A stretch of 17,268 nucleotides of DNA, from positions 1-17,268 of the forward strand of contig WQZK01000015.1 of the NCBI GenBank assembly GCA_009780765.1, written 5' to 3'. This stretch comes from Defluviitaleaceae bacterium. GTDB lineage: Bacteria; Bacillota; Clostridia; Lachnospirales; UBA5962. Under the pieces are notes generated by a model. That model made no database searches. It saw nothing but the letters and a program-made list of their open reading frames with translations, and was not told the origin of the DNA. The position numbers were made by a program, and so were the translations under genes. Positions 5,247 through 12,657 of this stretch are shown piece after piece (the first letter of the stretch is position 1; each line of letters starts with the position of its first letter).

Positions 5247-6521
5247 TTAGCTTAAGAAACCTTTGTAATGTCTCATTAATAATTGTGATTCAACTTGCTT
5301 AACAATTTCAAGTGCAACACCTGTAACGATTAGAAGCGTTGTTCCACCAAAGCCAATAGGTACATTAAATATCCACTGAAATACGATAGGAATAGCTGCT
5401 AAAAGCACGTAGAAACCTGCACCGATTGTTGATAAACGGTGAACCGTTCTTGCAATATAATCACTCGTTGGTTTACCCGGACGAATACCCGGAATAAAAC
5501 CGCCATTTTTCTTCATATTCTCTGCCATCTCAATAGGATTAACCGCAAAAGATGTATAGAAGAACGTAAATACTACGATGAAAACAAGGTAAATAATTGC
5601 ACCCGACCACGACATTATATCAAGGAAATCTGCAATTCGTAGAAGAGTCGGATTCGACCAAAAACCAGCAAGCATCGTAGGAAATTGCATTATACTAATT
5701 GCAAAGATAATAGACATAACGCCCGCAATATTTACCTTAATAGGTATATATGAGCTTTGCCCACCATATTGCTGCCTGCCAACCATCTTTTTAGAGTACT
5801 GAACAGGAATTCTTCTTTCACCTTCTTGAACTAGAATTGCAAAGGCGATAAGCCCTGCAAATGCAATAATCAAGAAACCAAGGCCAATTCTGTGAAGTAC
5901 GCCAGGTGTTAAAAGTATAGAGTACAGTGTTAAAATTCCGCTAGGAACTCCTGCCAAAATATTGGAAAAGATTATAAATGAGGTACCGTTACCAATACCT
6001 TTTTCAGTTATAAGCTCACCCATCCACATAACAAACGTAGAGCCTGCAACCATAGCTGCTGTTGCAACTACATAAGTGAACATGCCAGGATTGTTAAAGA
6101 ACTCACCACCTAAAGAACGAGCTTGGTGTGTCATAGTGAAAACCATACCAGCACCTTGAACTATAGCAAGTACAATAGTTAAGATTTTGGTGATTTGGTT
6201 GATTTTTTTTCTACCCTCTTCGCCTTCTTTTTGCATTTGCTCAAGCTTTGGTATAGCAACCGTTAAAAGCTGCATGATGATTGATGCCGTGATGAAAGGA
6301 CCAATACCCATCATAAATATTGTGCCAACGCCACCGCCTGTAATTGTTGAGAAAAGTGTTTGGCCAGTACCCGCACTTCTTATATGATACCATGCGTGTA
6401 AGTTTGTGCCTGGTAAAGGTATAGCCGAACCTAATCTATACACAGCAATTAATAAAAGTGCAAAAAGCAGTTTTCTTCTAACATCTTTTATCTTCCATGC
6501 GTTTATGAATGTGGTAAACAT
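5247..6521 (-). CDS. secY: Preprotein translocase subunit SecY
   Basis: SecY forms the protein-conducting channel of the Sec translocon in the cytoplasmic membrane with SecE and SecG. The 424-aa protein has about ten hydrophobic segments, including 18-34, 67-90, 113-131, 149-167, 181-203, 212-232, 265-285, 307-327, 365-385 and 391-407. The cytosolic C5 loop GFIPGIRPG (341-349) contains R346, matching the functionally essential R357 of E. coli. The second cytosolic loop has ERRIPVQYSKK (235-245). Its ATG overlaps the rplO stop as TAATG, so translation is probably coupled to L15. It is the last gene of the spc block, and a strong hairpin separates it from adk. Confidence 0.99.
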   Translation of the reverse strand: MFTTFINAWKIKDVRRKLLFALLLIAVYRLGSAIPLPGTNLHAWYHIRSAGTGQTLFSTITGGGVGTIFMMGIGPFITASIIMQLLTVAIPKLEQMQKEGEEGRKKINQITKILTIVLAIVQGAGMVFTMTHQARSLGGEFFNNPGMFTYVVATAAMVAGSTFVMWMGELITEKGIGNGTSFIIFSNILAGVPSGILTLYSILLTPGVLHRIGLGFLIIAFAGLIAFAILVQEGERRIPVQYSKKMVGRQQYGGQSSYIPIKVNIAGVMSIIFAISIMQFPTMLAGFWSNPTLLRIADFLDIMSWSGAIIYLVFIVVFTFFYTSFAVNPIEMAENMKKNGGFIPGIRPGKPTSDYIARTVHRLSTIGAGFYVLLAAIPIVFQWIFNVPIGFGGTTLLIVTGVALEIVKQVESQLLMRHYKGFLS

Positions 6522-6967
6522 TAGATCACCTCTGCTTTGCCGCCTGCCGCTTCAATTTTTTCTGCGGCTGATTTGCTGTAGTAGTTTACTTGCACTGTAA
6601 GTTTTTTACTAAGTTCGCCAACACCAAGAATTTTAACGCCATCTCTCGGATTAGATACAAGACCTTTTGCTTGTAATGCCGAAACCGTAACAACATCGCC
6701 TTCTTCAAATCTATTTAAATGCTCTAAATTAATTGCGATAATTTCCTTAGTATTTATGTTTTTAAAGCCAGAACCCTTTTTAGGTAATCTTCTGTAAAGA
6801 GGCATCTGACCGCCCTCAAATCCACGACGAACACCGCCGCCCGAACGAGCTTTTTGACCTTTATGGCCACGACCTGCAGTTTTACCATTACCAGAACCAT
6901 GTCCACGACCAACCCTAAAAGCTTTTTGCTTAGAACCAACCGCTGGGCTTAAATCTGCTAAGTTCAT
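6521..6967 (-). CDS. rplO: 50S ribosomal protein L15 (uL15)
   Basis: L15 is a late-assembly 50S protein with a long extended N-terminus that penetrates 23S rRNA. The 148-aa length is normal. The glycine- and arginine-rich N-terminal extension includes RVGRGHGSGNGKTAGRGHKG (18-37) and is followed by GFEGGQMPLYRRLPKKG (49-65). The globular C-terminal part ends AAEKIEAAGGKAEVI. The ATG at 6967 follows an AGGAGG site. The stop overlaps the secY start by one nt (TAATG), and rpmD ends 16 bp upstream. Confidence 0.98.
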   Translation of the reverse strand: MNLADLSPAVGSKQKAFRVGRGHGSGNGKTAGRGHKGQKARSGGGVRRGFEGGQMPLYRRLPKKGSGFKNINTKEIIAINLEHLNRFEEGDVVTVSALQAKGLVSNPRDGVKILGVGELSKKLTVQVNYYSKSAAEKIEAAGGKAEVI

Positions 6968-6983
6968 TTTCGCACCTCCTTAA

Positions 6984-7166
6984 CTAGTTAATTTCTTCTA
7001 CCTTAACTAAGTGTCTAACTTGATTAACCATGCCGCGAGTTGCAGCGTTATCCTGCTTAGTAACACTTTTATTTAATTTTTTAAGACCTAAAGCCTGAAC
7101 CGTTTTTTTATGTTTAGGAATAGCACCGATTGTAGACTTTACTAATGTAATTTTTAATTCTGCCAT
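6984..7166 (-). CDS. rpmD: 50S ribosomal protein L30 (uL30), short bacterial form
   Basis: L30 is a small peripheral 50S protein. At 60 aa this is the short bacterial form. The N-terminal strand LKITLVKSTIG (4-14) is followed by IPKHKKTVQALGLKKLNKSV, which carries the conserved KxxKTVxALGL core, and a C-terminal strand, RGMVNQVRHLVKVEE. The ATG at 7166 has an AGGAGG site 12 bp after the rpsE stop. The rpsE-rpmD-rplO order is the standard spc arrangement. Confidence 0.97.
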   Translation of the reverse strand: MAELKITLVKSTIGAIPKHKKTVQALGLKKLNKSVTKQDNAATRGMVNQVRHLVKVEEIN

Positions 7167-7178
7167 TTCGTTTCCCTC

Positions 7179-7682
7179 CTATTTATACAATTCTTCAACA
7201 GTTTTACCGCGAAGCCTTGCAATAGTTTCAGGAGTTTTGATAGATTTAAAACCTTCAATAGTAGCGTTTACAACATTACGTTTGTTGTTAGAGCCTAAAG
7301 ATTTTGTACGAACGTTACGAATACCAGCAAGCTCGCAAACAATCCTAACAGGACCACCAGCGATGATACCAGTACCCTCACGAGCAGGCTTCATTAAAAC
7401 GTTTGCCGCACCAAATTTACCTAAAACTTCGTGATATAAGCTATCTGCGTCGTTTCTTTGAAGATAGATAAGATTTTTCTTAGCATCTTCTTTGCCTTTT
7501 CTAATAGCTTCAGGAACTTCAGTTGCTTTTCCAAGACCAACGCCAACATGACCGTTTTCGTCGCCAACTACAACAATAGCTGCAAAACGGAAGTTACGAC
7601 CGCCCTTAACAACCTTGGTAACACGGTTGATTGCAACAACCTTATCTTTAAGCTCTAAAGCATTTGCATCGATTTTCTTCAA
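7179..7682 (-). CDS. rpsE: 30S ribosomal protein S5 (uS5), UUG start
   Basis: S5 lies near the mRNA entry channel and works with S4 in decoding accuracy; changes in its N-terminal loop cause spectinomycin resistance. The chosen start is TTG at 7682, which follows AGGAGGAG and gives 167 aa beginning MKKIDANALELKDKV, the canonical family start. The frame stays open upstream to an ATG at 7739, but that would run into rplR and add 19 unrelated residues. The double-stranded RNA-binding-like domain includes VVAINRVTKVVKGGRNFRF and VGVGLGKATEVPEAIRKG; the C-terminal domain has AREGTGIIAGGPVRIVCELAG. The spectinomycin-loop region VTKVVKGGR looks wild type. It lies 19 bp after rplR. Confidence 0.96.
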   Translation of the reverse strand: MKKIDANALELKDKVVAINRVTKVVKGGRNFRFAAIVVVGDENGHVGVGLGKATEVPEAIRKGKEDAKKNLIYLQRNDADSLYHEVLGKFGAANVLMKPAREGTGIIAGGPVRIVCELAGIRNVRTKSLGSNNKRNVVNATIEGFKSIKTPETIARLRGKTVEELYK

Positions 7683-7701
7683 AATTTCTCCTCCTATCTT
7701 C

Positions 7702-8070
7702 CTAGAATTCAAGACCAGCTTCACGAGCTGCATCCGCAAGAGCTGCTACTTTACCGTGGTAAAGGTAACCGCCTCTATCAAAAACAACTGTTGTAATGCC
7801 TTTTTCAATCGCTTTTTTAGCAACCGCCATGCCAACAGCTTTTGCTGCATCAACATTAGAAGTGTTTTCTAAAGTATCTGCAACTGCTTTTTCTTTCGTT
7901 GAAGATGCACAAAGAGTGTGCCCCGCAACGTCATCTATAATTTGAGCATATATGTGATTATTTGATCTAAAAACGCATAATCTTGGTTTAAGAGGTGTCC
8001 CCTTAATCTTATTTCTAAGCCTGTAGTGGCGTTTTTTTCTTGCTACCGAACTTGCTTGTTTTTTAATCAT
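7702..8070 (-). CDS. rplR: 50S ribosomal protein L18 (uL18)
   Basis: L18 binds 5S rRNA and, with L5, attaches it to the 50S. The 122-aa protein has a basic unstructured N-terminus (KKQASSVARKKRHYRLRNKI, 3-22) and the conserved fold with KPRLCVFRSNNHIYAQIIDD (28-47) and the C-terminal VFDRGGYLYHGKVAALADAAREAGLEF segment typical of the family. The ATG at 8070 follows a GGGGTG-type site 17 bp after rplF. It is flanked by rplF and rpsE as in all standard spc operons. Confidence 0.98.
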   Translation of the reverse strand: MIKKQASSVARKKRHYRLRNKIKGTPLKPRLCVFRSNNHIYAQIIDDVAGHTLCASSTKEKAVADTLENTSNVDAAKAVGMAVAKKAIEKGITTVVFDRGGYLYHGKVAALADAAREAGLEF

Positions 8071-8087
8071 AGGTTTTACACCCCTTT

Positions 8088-8627
8088 CTATTTCTTACCA
8101 GTCTTGCCAGCTTTACGTCTAATTCTTTCATAGTCATACTTAATACCTTTGCCTTTATATGGCTCTGGCTTACGTTTGATACGAATTTCAGCAGCGTGTT
8201 GGCCAACTTTTTCTTTGTCTATCCCAGCAACTGTGATTTTATTACCTTCAACAGTTGTAGTGATGCCTTCTGGATCTATCATTTCAACTGGATGCGAATA
8301 ACCTAAGCTAAGCGTTAATTTATTGCCCGCTTTAGCCGCACGGTATCCAACACCGTTAATTTCTAAAATTTTTGTGTAACCGTTTGTTACACCTTCTACC
8401 ATGTTGAAGATTAATGTTCTTGTTAAGCCGTGTAACGCCTTGTGCCTTTTTAAGTCACTCGGACGGCTAACTAAAACTTCACTACCTTCGATTGCGATGT
8501 TCATGTCATCTACTAACTTTCTAGTTAAAGTGCCTTTTGGGCCCTTAACCGTGATAAGATTGCCTTTATCTAAATTGATTGTAACCCCAGCAGGGATAAC
8601 AACAGGCATTCTACCAATACGAGACAT
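8088..8627 (-). CDS. rplF: 50S ribosomal protein L6 (uL6)
   Basis: L6 sits near the factor-binding region and sarcin-ricin loop of the 50S. The chosen start is ATG at 8627, 8 nt after AGGAGG, giving 179 aa beginning MSRIGRMPVVIPAGV, the canonical N-terminus. A GTG at 8636 would add three residues but lies on the Shine-Dalgarno. The protein has two L6 repeats; the second ends in the conserved RIKRKPEPYKGKGIKYDYER signature, which contacts 23S rRNA. It follows the palindromic 72-nt gap after rpsH. Confidence 0.98.
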   Translation of the reverse strand: MSRIGRMPVVIPAGVTINLDKGNLITVKGPKGTLTRKLVDDMNIAIEGSEVLVSRPSDLKRHKALHGLTRTLIFNMVEGVTNGYTKILEINGVGYRAAKAGNKLTLSLGYSHPVEMIDPEGITTTVEGNKITVAGIDKEKVGQHAAEIRIKRKPEPYKGKGIKYDYERIRRKAGKTGKK

Positions 8628-8677
8628 GGTCTGCACCTCCTAAATTTTTCATATAAATCTGCAAGCACTTACCCAAT

Positions 8678-8705
8678 AACGATTAATTGCTTGCAATTAA
8701 TCGTT
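8678..8705 (-). repeat. Perfect 13-bp palindrome in the rpsH-rplF gap
   Basis: Arms AACGATTAATTGC (8678-8690) and GCAATTAATCGTT (8693-8705) are perfectly complementary with a 2-nt spacer; as RNA this gives at least 12 bp closing a 4-nt loop. It begins 3 nt after the rpsH stop. No U-run follows on the minus strand, so it is not a standard terminator. A competing 7-bp pairing, GCAAGCA (8661-8667) with TGCTTGC (8688-8694), uses the palindrome centre. It could be a processing or stability hairpin, a protein-binding site or a small repeat. Its function is unknown. Confidence 0.75.
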
Positions 8706-8708
8706 GTG

Positions 8709-9110
8709 TTACCAAACAAATGCGAGTACTTCCCCACCTAAGTTTTGTTTTCTTGCTTCTTTATCTGTAATAATCCCTTTATTTGTTGAAACGATAGCAA
8801 TACCAAGACCGTTTAAAACTCTAGGCATTTCTTCGCAATTGGCATAAACTCTAAGGCCCGGCTTAGAAATTCTTTTAATACCAGAGATTACTTTTTCATT
8901 TTTATCTTTACCGTATTTTAAAGTAATACGAATTGTTTTTTTAACGCCATCTTCGATAATTTGATAGCCTTTAACGTAGCCTTCTTTAACTAAAATATCA
9001 GCAATAGAAACTTTTAGTTTAGAAGAAGGAACATCAACTTTATCATGTTTAGCCATGTTGGCATTTCTGATTCTTGAAAGCATATCAGCAATAGGATCGC
9101 TCATAGACAT
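8709..9110 (-). CDS. rpsH: 30S ribosomal protein S8 (uS8)
   Basis: S8 is a primary binder of helix 21 of 16S rRNA and, in E. coli, the translational repressor of the spc operon. The 133-aa length is normal. The N-terminus MSMSDPIADMLSRIRNAN matches the family, and the C-terminal RNA-binding signature is seen as STNKGIITDKEARKQNLGGEVLAFVW. The first ATG at 9110 is preferred because it lies 8 nt after AGGGAGG; the second ATG two codons on would be 14 nt away. It follows rpsN closely and is followed by the palindrome at 8678-8705. Confidence 0.98.
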   Translation of the reverse strand: MSMSDPIADMLSRIRNANMAKHDKVDVPSSKLKVSIADILVKEGYVKGYQIIEDGVKKTIRITLKYGKDKNEKVISGIKRISKPGLRVYANCEEMPRVLNGLGIAIVSTNKGIITDKEARKQNLGGEVLAFVW

Positions 9111-9133
9111 TTAAAAAACCTCCCTTCTAAGTT

Positions 9134-9319
9134 TTACCAGCTTGCTTTTTTAACGCCTGGGATTTGACCACGGTATGCAAGTTCTCTAAAGCAAATACGG
9201 CAAATGCCAAATTTTCTTAAAACCGCATGAGGTCTTCCACAGATTGTGCAACGTGTGTAGGCTCTTGTCGAAAATTTTGGTTTTCTTTGTTGTTTAATAA
9301 CCATTGATTTTTTAGCCAT
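9134..9319 (-). CDS. rpsN: 30S ribosomal protein S14, type Z zinc form (uS14)
   Basis: S14 helps assemble the 30S head. This is the short 61-aa zinc-binding paralogue, with C24, C27, C40 and C43 in two CxxC pairs (CTIC and CRIC). It ends in the standard GQIPGVKKASW. A zinc-independent S14 paralogue, present in many Firmicutes, would be encoded elsewhere. The ATG at 9319 follows an AGGAGG site 15 bp after rplE. The rplE-rpsN-rpsH order is the usual spc arrangement. Confidence 0.98.
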   Translation of the reverse strand: MAKKSMVIKQQRKPKFSTRAYTRCTICGRPHAVLRKFGICRICFRELAYRGQIPGVKKASW

Positions 9320-9334
9320 AGTTTGACCTCCTTA

Positions 9335-9883
9335 TTATTCTGGTTTTACGAATGGCATTCCAAAGAGTGCCAATAATTCTTTTGCTTCTTCGTCTGTTTT
9401 AGCTGTTGTAACAAAAACTATGTCCATACCTCTGATTTTGTCAATTTTATCGTATTGAATTTCAGGGAAGATAAGTTGCTCGCGAATACCAAGCGTATAG
9501 TTTCCTCTTCCGTCAAAACTTTCAGCAGGAACACCTCTAAAGTCACGAACACGAGGAAGTGAAACATTTATAAGCCTGTCTGCAAAATTATACATTTTGT
9601 CAGCACGAAGAGTTACTTTACAACCGATTGACATGCCTTGTCTTAATTTAAAGGCAGCAATAGATTTTTTAGCTTTTGTAACAACTGGTTTTTGACCAGT
9701 TATTATAGTCATATCTTTAACGGCAGCGTCAAGAACTTTTGCGTTGTCTTTCGCTTCACCAAGACCCATATTAACTACTATCTTTTCAATTTTAGGAACT
9801 TCTAGTTTGTTTTTATATGAAAACCTTTTCATCATGGCATCCACAACTTCGTTTTCATAAAAATCTCTTAGTCTGTTACTCAC
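9335..9883 (-). CDS. rplE: 50S ribosomal protein L5 (uL5), GUG start
   Basis: L5 binds 5S rRNA and touches P-site tRNA and the 30S head (bridge B1b). The protein is 182 aa, near the usual 179-180. The start is GTG at 9883, seven nt after GGAGG, giving the family N-terminus MSNRLRDFYENEVVDAMMKRF. Diagnostic segments are VPKIEKIVVNMGLGEAKDN (about 29-47), GQKPVVTKAKKSIAAFKLRQG (about 78-98), LPRVRDFRG and NYTLGIREQLIFPEI. It is followed closely by rpsN. Confidence 0.98.
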   Translation of the reverse strand: MSNRLRDFYENEVVDAMMKRFSYKNKLEVPKIEKIVVNMGLGEAKDNAKVLDAAVKDMTIITGQKPVVTKAKKSIAAFKLRQGMSIGCKVTLRADKMYNFADRLINVSLPRVRDFRGVPAESFDGRGNYTLGIREQLIFPEIQYDKIDKIRGMDIVFVTTAKTDEEAKELLALFGMPFVKPE

Positions 9884-9898
9884 TTACTTGCCTCCTTC

Positions 9899-10234
9899 CT
9901 AGTCGATTATGTCGCCCGTAGATTTAGCAAAACGTTTTTTAATGTTTTTTGTTTTACCGTCTTTTTCTATAGTTTCAATCTTATAACCGATTCTTGTAGG
10001 TTTCCCTTTGTGTAAATACATTACGTTCGAAACGTGAATTGCAGCTTCCTTCTTAACAATTCCACCAGGCTGGCCTTGTTGTGGTTTCATATGCTTTGTT
10101 ATCATATTAATACCTTCAACAATAACACGGTTAGTTTTTCTATCAACAACTAAAACCTTGCCTTTTTCGCCTTTGTCTTTACCCGTGGTAACCACTACTT
10201 GGTCGCCTTTTTTAATTTTCATTTTATTAGACAT
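9899..10234 (-). CDS. rplX: 50S ribosomal protein L24 (uL24)
   Basis: L24 is a primary 23S rRNA binder that starts 50S assembly and lies near the exit tunnel opening. The 111-aa protein carries an N-terminal KOW motif (KKGDQVVVTTGKDKGEKGKV, 8-27), then GINMITKHMKPQQGQPGGIVKKEAAIHVSNV and a lysine-rich tail. The ATG at 10234 follows GGGGAGGG at about 6 nt. A second ATG at 10222 would give the more usual MKIKKGD start but lies further from the site, so the first is kept with moderate confidence. Confidence 0.96.
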   Translation of the reverse strand: MSNKMKIKKGDQVVVTTGKDKGEKGKVLVVDRKTNRVIVEGINMITKHMKPQQGQPGGIVKKEAAIHVSNVMYLHKGKPTRIGYKIETIEKDGKTKNIKKRFAKSTGDIID

Positions 10235-10248
10235 CTTTAACCCTCCCC

Positions 10249-10617
10249 TTATAATACTTCCGGAGCTAGAGAAAGAATTTTCATATATTGCTTATCTCTA
10301 AGTTCTCTTGCAACTGGCCCGAAAATACGTGTACCTCTTGGGTTTTTGTCTTCTTTTATAATAACTGCTGCATTATCGTCAAACCTAACCGAGCTACCAT
10401 CAGGGCGCTGAATAGTTTTAACAGTTCTAACGATAACCGCACGAACAACTTCACCTTTTTTTACAACGCCGCCGGGTGTTGCACTTTTAACAGTCGCAAC
10501 TATAACATCGCCAACGCCGCCGTATCTTCTAGTTGAGCCGCCTAAAACACGGATTACTAATATTTCTTTAGCTCCAGAATTGTCAGCAACAACTAACCTT
10601 GATTCTTGTTGTACCAT
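10249..10617 (-). CDS. rplN: 50S ribosomal protein L14 (uL14)
   Basis: L14 is a highly conserved beta-barrel protein at the subunit interface, forming bridges B5 and B8 and binding the silencing factor RsfS. The 122-aa length is exact for the family. It begins MVQQESRLVVADNSGAKE and includes RVLGGSTRRYGGVGD, the basic KSATPGGVVKKGEVVRAVIVR loop, DDNAAVIIKEDKNPRGTRIFGPVARELR and a C-terminal MKILSLAPEVL. The ATG at 10617 lies 7 nt after GGAGG, 20 bp after rpsQ. Confidence 0.99.
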   Translation of the reverse strand: MVQQESRLVVADNSGAKEILVIRVLGGSTRRYGGVGDVIVATVKSATPGGVVKKGEVVRAVIVRTVKTIQRPDGSSVRFDDNAAVIIKEDKNPRGTRIFGPVARELRDKQYMKILSLAPEVL

Positions 10618-10637
10618 TGTTTTTGCCTCCTCCGAAA

Positions 10638-10892
10638 CTATTTCGCTTTTTCCATTATTTCAACAAGTCTCCATCTTTTATCTTTAGAAAGTGGTCTTGT
10701 TTCCATAACTCTAACTCTATCGCCTATACCGCACTCGTTATTTTCGTCATGTGCTTTAAGCTTATAAGTCCTTTTTACAATTTTTTTGTAAAGAGGGTGA
10801 CTTATTCTGTCTTCAACCGCAACAACGATAGTTTTGTCCATCTTATCACTTACAACTTTGCCTACTCTTGTTTTACGCAGATTTCTTTCCAT
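10638..10892 (-). CDS. rpsQ: 30S ribosomal protein S17 (uS17)
   Basis: S17 is an OB-fold primary 16S rRNA-binding protein. The chosen start is ATG at 10892, giving 84 aa starting MERNLRKTRVGKVVSDKMDK, the usual Clostridia N-terminus. A TTG directly upstream (10895) would only add one methionine and shares the same ribosome binding region, so the precise start is uncertain by one codon. Family signatures include KTIVVAVEDRISHPLYKK, YKLKAHDENNECGIGDRVRVMETRPLSKDKRWRLVE. It closes the S10 block before rplN. Confidence 0.97.
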   Translation of the reverse strand: MERNLRKTRVGKVVSDKMDKTIVVAVEDRISHPLYKKIVKRTYKLKAHDENNECGIGDRVRVMETRPLSKDKRWRLVEIMEKAK

Positions 10893-10909
10893 CAATTAGC
10901 CTCTCCTCC

Positions 10910-11122
10910 TTATTTTAATAACCCTTTTTGCTTTTGGGTGATAACTGTTTGAATTCTTGCAATATTTTTTCTAACCTCGTTTATTCTTGAAGAATTGTCA
11001 AGTTGGTTAGTAGCGTTTTGAAACCTTAAATTAAACAGTTCTTTTTTAGCTGAAACAAGCTCTGTTTGAAGTTCTGCTTCAGACTTATTTTTAAGTTCTA
11101 CTACAAAGTCTTTAGTTTTCAT
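10910..11122 (-). CDS. rpmC: 50S ribosomal protein L29 (uL29)
   Basis: L29 is a small helical hairpin protein beside the exit tunnel, close to L23 and the trigger factor and SRP docking site. The 70-aa length is typical. Two long helices are predicted, with the conserved LVSAKKELFNLRFQNATNQLDN segment (22-43) followed by RINEVRKNIARIQTVITQK. The ATG at 11122 overlaps the last 11 nt of rplP, and its GGAGG site lies within rplP coding sequence, so translation is likely coupled. Confidence 0.98.
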   Translation of the reverse strand: MKTKDFVVELKNKSEAELQTELVSAKKELFNLRFQNATNQLDNSSRINEVRKNIARIQTVITQKQKGLLK

Positions 11123-11552
11123 TGTTCAGAGCCTCCATTTCTTGGTCTTTCTTAGAAACTATTTTGCATTTGATAGGAAGTTTGTTTACCGCACGACGAA
11201 GTGCCTCTCTTGAAAGCTCTTCACCCACACCGCCAAGTTCAAACATAATTCTTCCAGGTTTAACAACTGCAACCCAGTATTCTAATGAACCTTTACCAGA
11301 ACCCATCCTAGTTTCTGCAGGTTTTTGAGTAATCGGTTTGTCTGGAAAAATTTTAATCCAAACTTTACCGCCCCTTTTAACATGTCTTGTCATAGCGATA
11401 CGGGCAGCCTCAATTTGGTTAGATGTAATCCAACCAGGCTCCATTGCCATAATTCCAAAATCGCCGTAAGTTATTTTGTTTCCACGAAGAGCACGACCTT
11501 TCATGCGTCCTCTAAATTGTTTCCTTCTTTTAACTCTTTTTGGGCTTAACAT
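11112..11552 (-). CDS. rplP: 50S ribosomal protein L16 (uL16)
   Basis: L16 organises the A-site and central protuberance region of the 50S and is needed for peptidyl transfer assembly. The 146-aa protein has the family start MLSPKRVKRRKQFRGRMKGRA, the segment FGIMAMEPGWITSNQIEAARIAM, and KVWIKIFPDKPITQKPAETRMGSGKGSLEYWVAVVKPG. It has a short acidic tail ending MEALNNEN. The ATG at 11552 lies 2 nt after the rpsC stop. Its end overlaps rpmC. Confidence 0.98.
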   Translation of the reverse strand: MLSPKRVKRRKQFRGRMKGRALRGNKITYGDFGIMAMEPGWITSNQIEAARIAMTRHVKRGGKVWIKIFPDKPITQKPAETRMGSGKGSLEYWVAVVKPGRIMFELGGVGEELSREALRRAVNKLPIKCKIVSKKDQEMEALNNEN

Positions 11553-11554
11553 GA

Positions 11555-12232
11555 TTAATTTTCGCCCCCTTCTCTTTTACCTGAAATCTTTGGTGCTTGT
11601 TTTGCAGGTGGTAAAACTTCGCCTTTGTAAATCCAAACTTTAACGCCTGTTTTTCCAAAAGTTGTGTCTGCTTCTGCAAAACCATAGTCAATATTTGCTC
11701 TAAGCGTTTGAAGAGGAATTGTACCCTCGTGATAATGCTCAGTTCTTGCCATGTCTGCACCACCTAAACGGCCAGAACATTGCGTTTTGATGCCTTTTGC
11801 ACCCATTTTCATAGTTCTTTGCATAGAAGACTTCATCGCACGACGGAACGAAGTACGGTTTTCAAGCTGCTTTGCAATATCTTCTGCAACTAATTGTGCA
11901 TCAAGCTCTGGACGCTTAATTTCTTCTATATTAATCATAACTTTTAAGTCAGTCATTTTTTGAAGTTCTGCAGAAAGCTCGGCAATTGCTTGGCCCGATC
12001 TTCCGATAACTATACCAGGCTTTGCAGTATGGATAGTTACTTTAACTCTTTCGTTAGTTCTATTTATCTGGATTCTTGAAACTCCAGCTTCAAATAATTT
12101 TTTCTTAATGTGCTTGCGTATCTTGTTGTCTTCTAGTAAGAATTTAGAAAAATCTTTTTCTGCATACCAAACCGAATCCCACTCTTTGATAACGCCAACC
12201 CTAAGCCCATGAGGATGAACTTTTTGACCCAT
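11555..12232 (-). CDS. rpsC: 30S ribosomal protein S3 (uS3)
   Basis: S3 lies at the mRNA entry tunnel and takes part in the ribosome's helicase activity. The 225-aa protein starts MGQKVHPHGLRVGVIKEWDS. It has a type II KH domain around 38-107 with the GRSG loop at 77-80 (VIGRSGQAIAEL), and a C-terminal domain with the SGRLGGADMARTEHYHEGTIPLQTLRANIDYGFAEA region and KVWIYKGE. The ATG at 12232 is preceded by AGGTAAGGC-type sequence 14 bp after rplV. Confidence 0.98.
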   Translation of the reverse strand: MGQKVHPHGLRVGVIKEWDSVWYAEKDFSKFLLEDNKIRKHIKKKLFEAGVSRIQINRTNERVKVTIHTAKPGIVIGRSGQAIAELSAELQKMTDLKVMINIEEIKRPELDAQLVAEDIAKQLENRTSFRRAMKSSMQRTMKMGAKGIKTQCSGRLGGADMARTEHYHEGTIPLQTLRANIDYGFAEADTTFGKTGVKVWIYKGEVLPPAKQAPKISGKREGGEN

Positions 12233-12246
12233 TTAAGCCTTACCTC

Positions 12247-12636
12247 CTATCTTTCATTTAATATAACTGATATATGGCTAGTTCTTTTTAAAATTTTATA
12301 AGCTCTACCTTGTGCTCTTGGTCTAACTCTTTTCATTGTAGGACCTTGGTTTGCAACAACGTCTTGAACGTATAATTTCGAAACATCCATACCTAAATTG
12401 TTTTCAGCATTTGCGATAGCCGATTTTAATACTTTTCCGATAACTTCGGCTGCATATCTTGGTGAGTAAGTTAAAATTGCTGTTGCAGTTTTAACATCTT
12501 TACCTTTAATTTGCTCAAGAACAATTCTTGCTTTTGTATCTGATAAACGCACGTATTTAGCATGAGCTTGCGGGCGAGTATCTCTATTTGTTTTATTTCT
12601 TTCCCTTTTTATCTGGGATCTATGCCCTTTCGACAT
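12247..12636 (-). CDS. rplV: 50S ribosomal protein L22 (uL22)
   Basis: L22 contacts every domain of 23S rRNA and extends a beta-hairpin into the exit tunnel near the macrolide site. The 129-aa protein has the globular core AHAKYVRLSDTKARIVLEQIKG (about 24-45), NAENNLGMDVSKLYVQDVVANQGPTMKRVRPRAQGRAYKILKRTSHI (about 76-122) and no obvious insertion or deletion in the hairpin. A basic N-terminal extension (residues 1-22) precedes the core. The ATG at 12636 has an AGGAGG site, and rpsS ends 21 bp upstream. Confidence 0.98.
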   Translation of the reverse strand: MSKGHRSQIKRERNKTNRDTRPQAHAKYVRLSDTKARIVLEQIKGKDVKTATAILTYSPRYAAEVIGKVLKSAIANAENNLGMDVSKLYVQDVVANQGPTMKRVRPRAQGRAYKILKRTSHISVILNER

Positions 12637-12657
12637 GGGATAACCCTCCTATCTCTA

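Noticed and set aside
7179..7739. Longer S5 reading frame starting at ATG 7739
   Set aside because: It would overlap rplR and add 19 residues with no S5 similarity. The TTG at 7682 has an AGGAGG site and yields the canonical MKKID start.
8628..8636. L6 start at GTG 8636
   Set aside because: The codon overlaps the ribosome binding site. ATG 8627 is well spaced and gives the usual MSRIG start.
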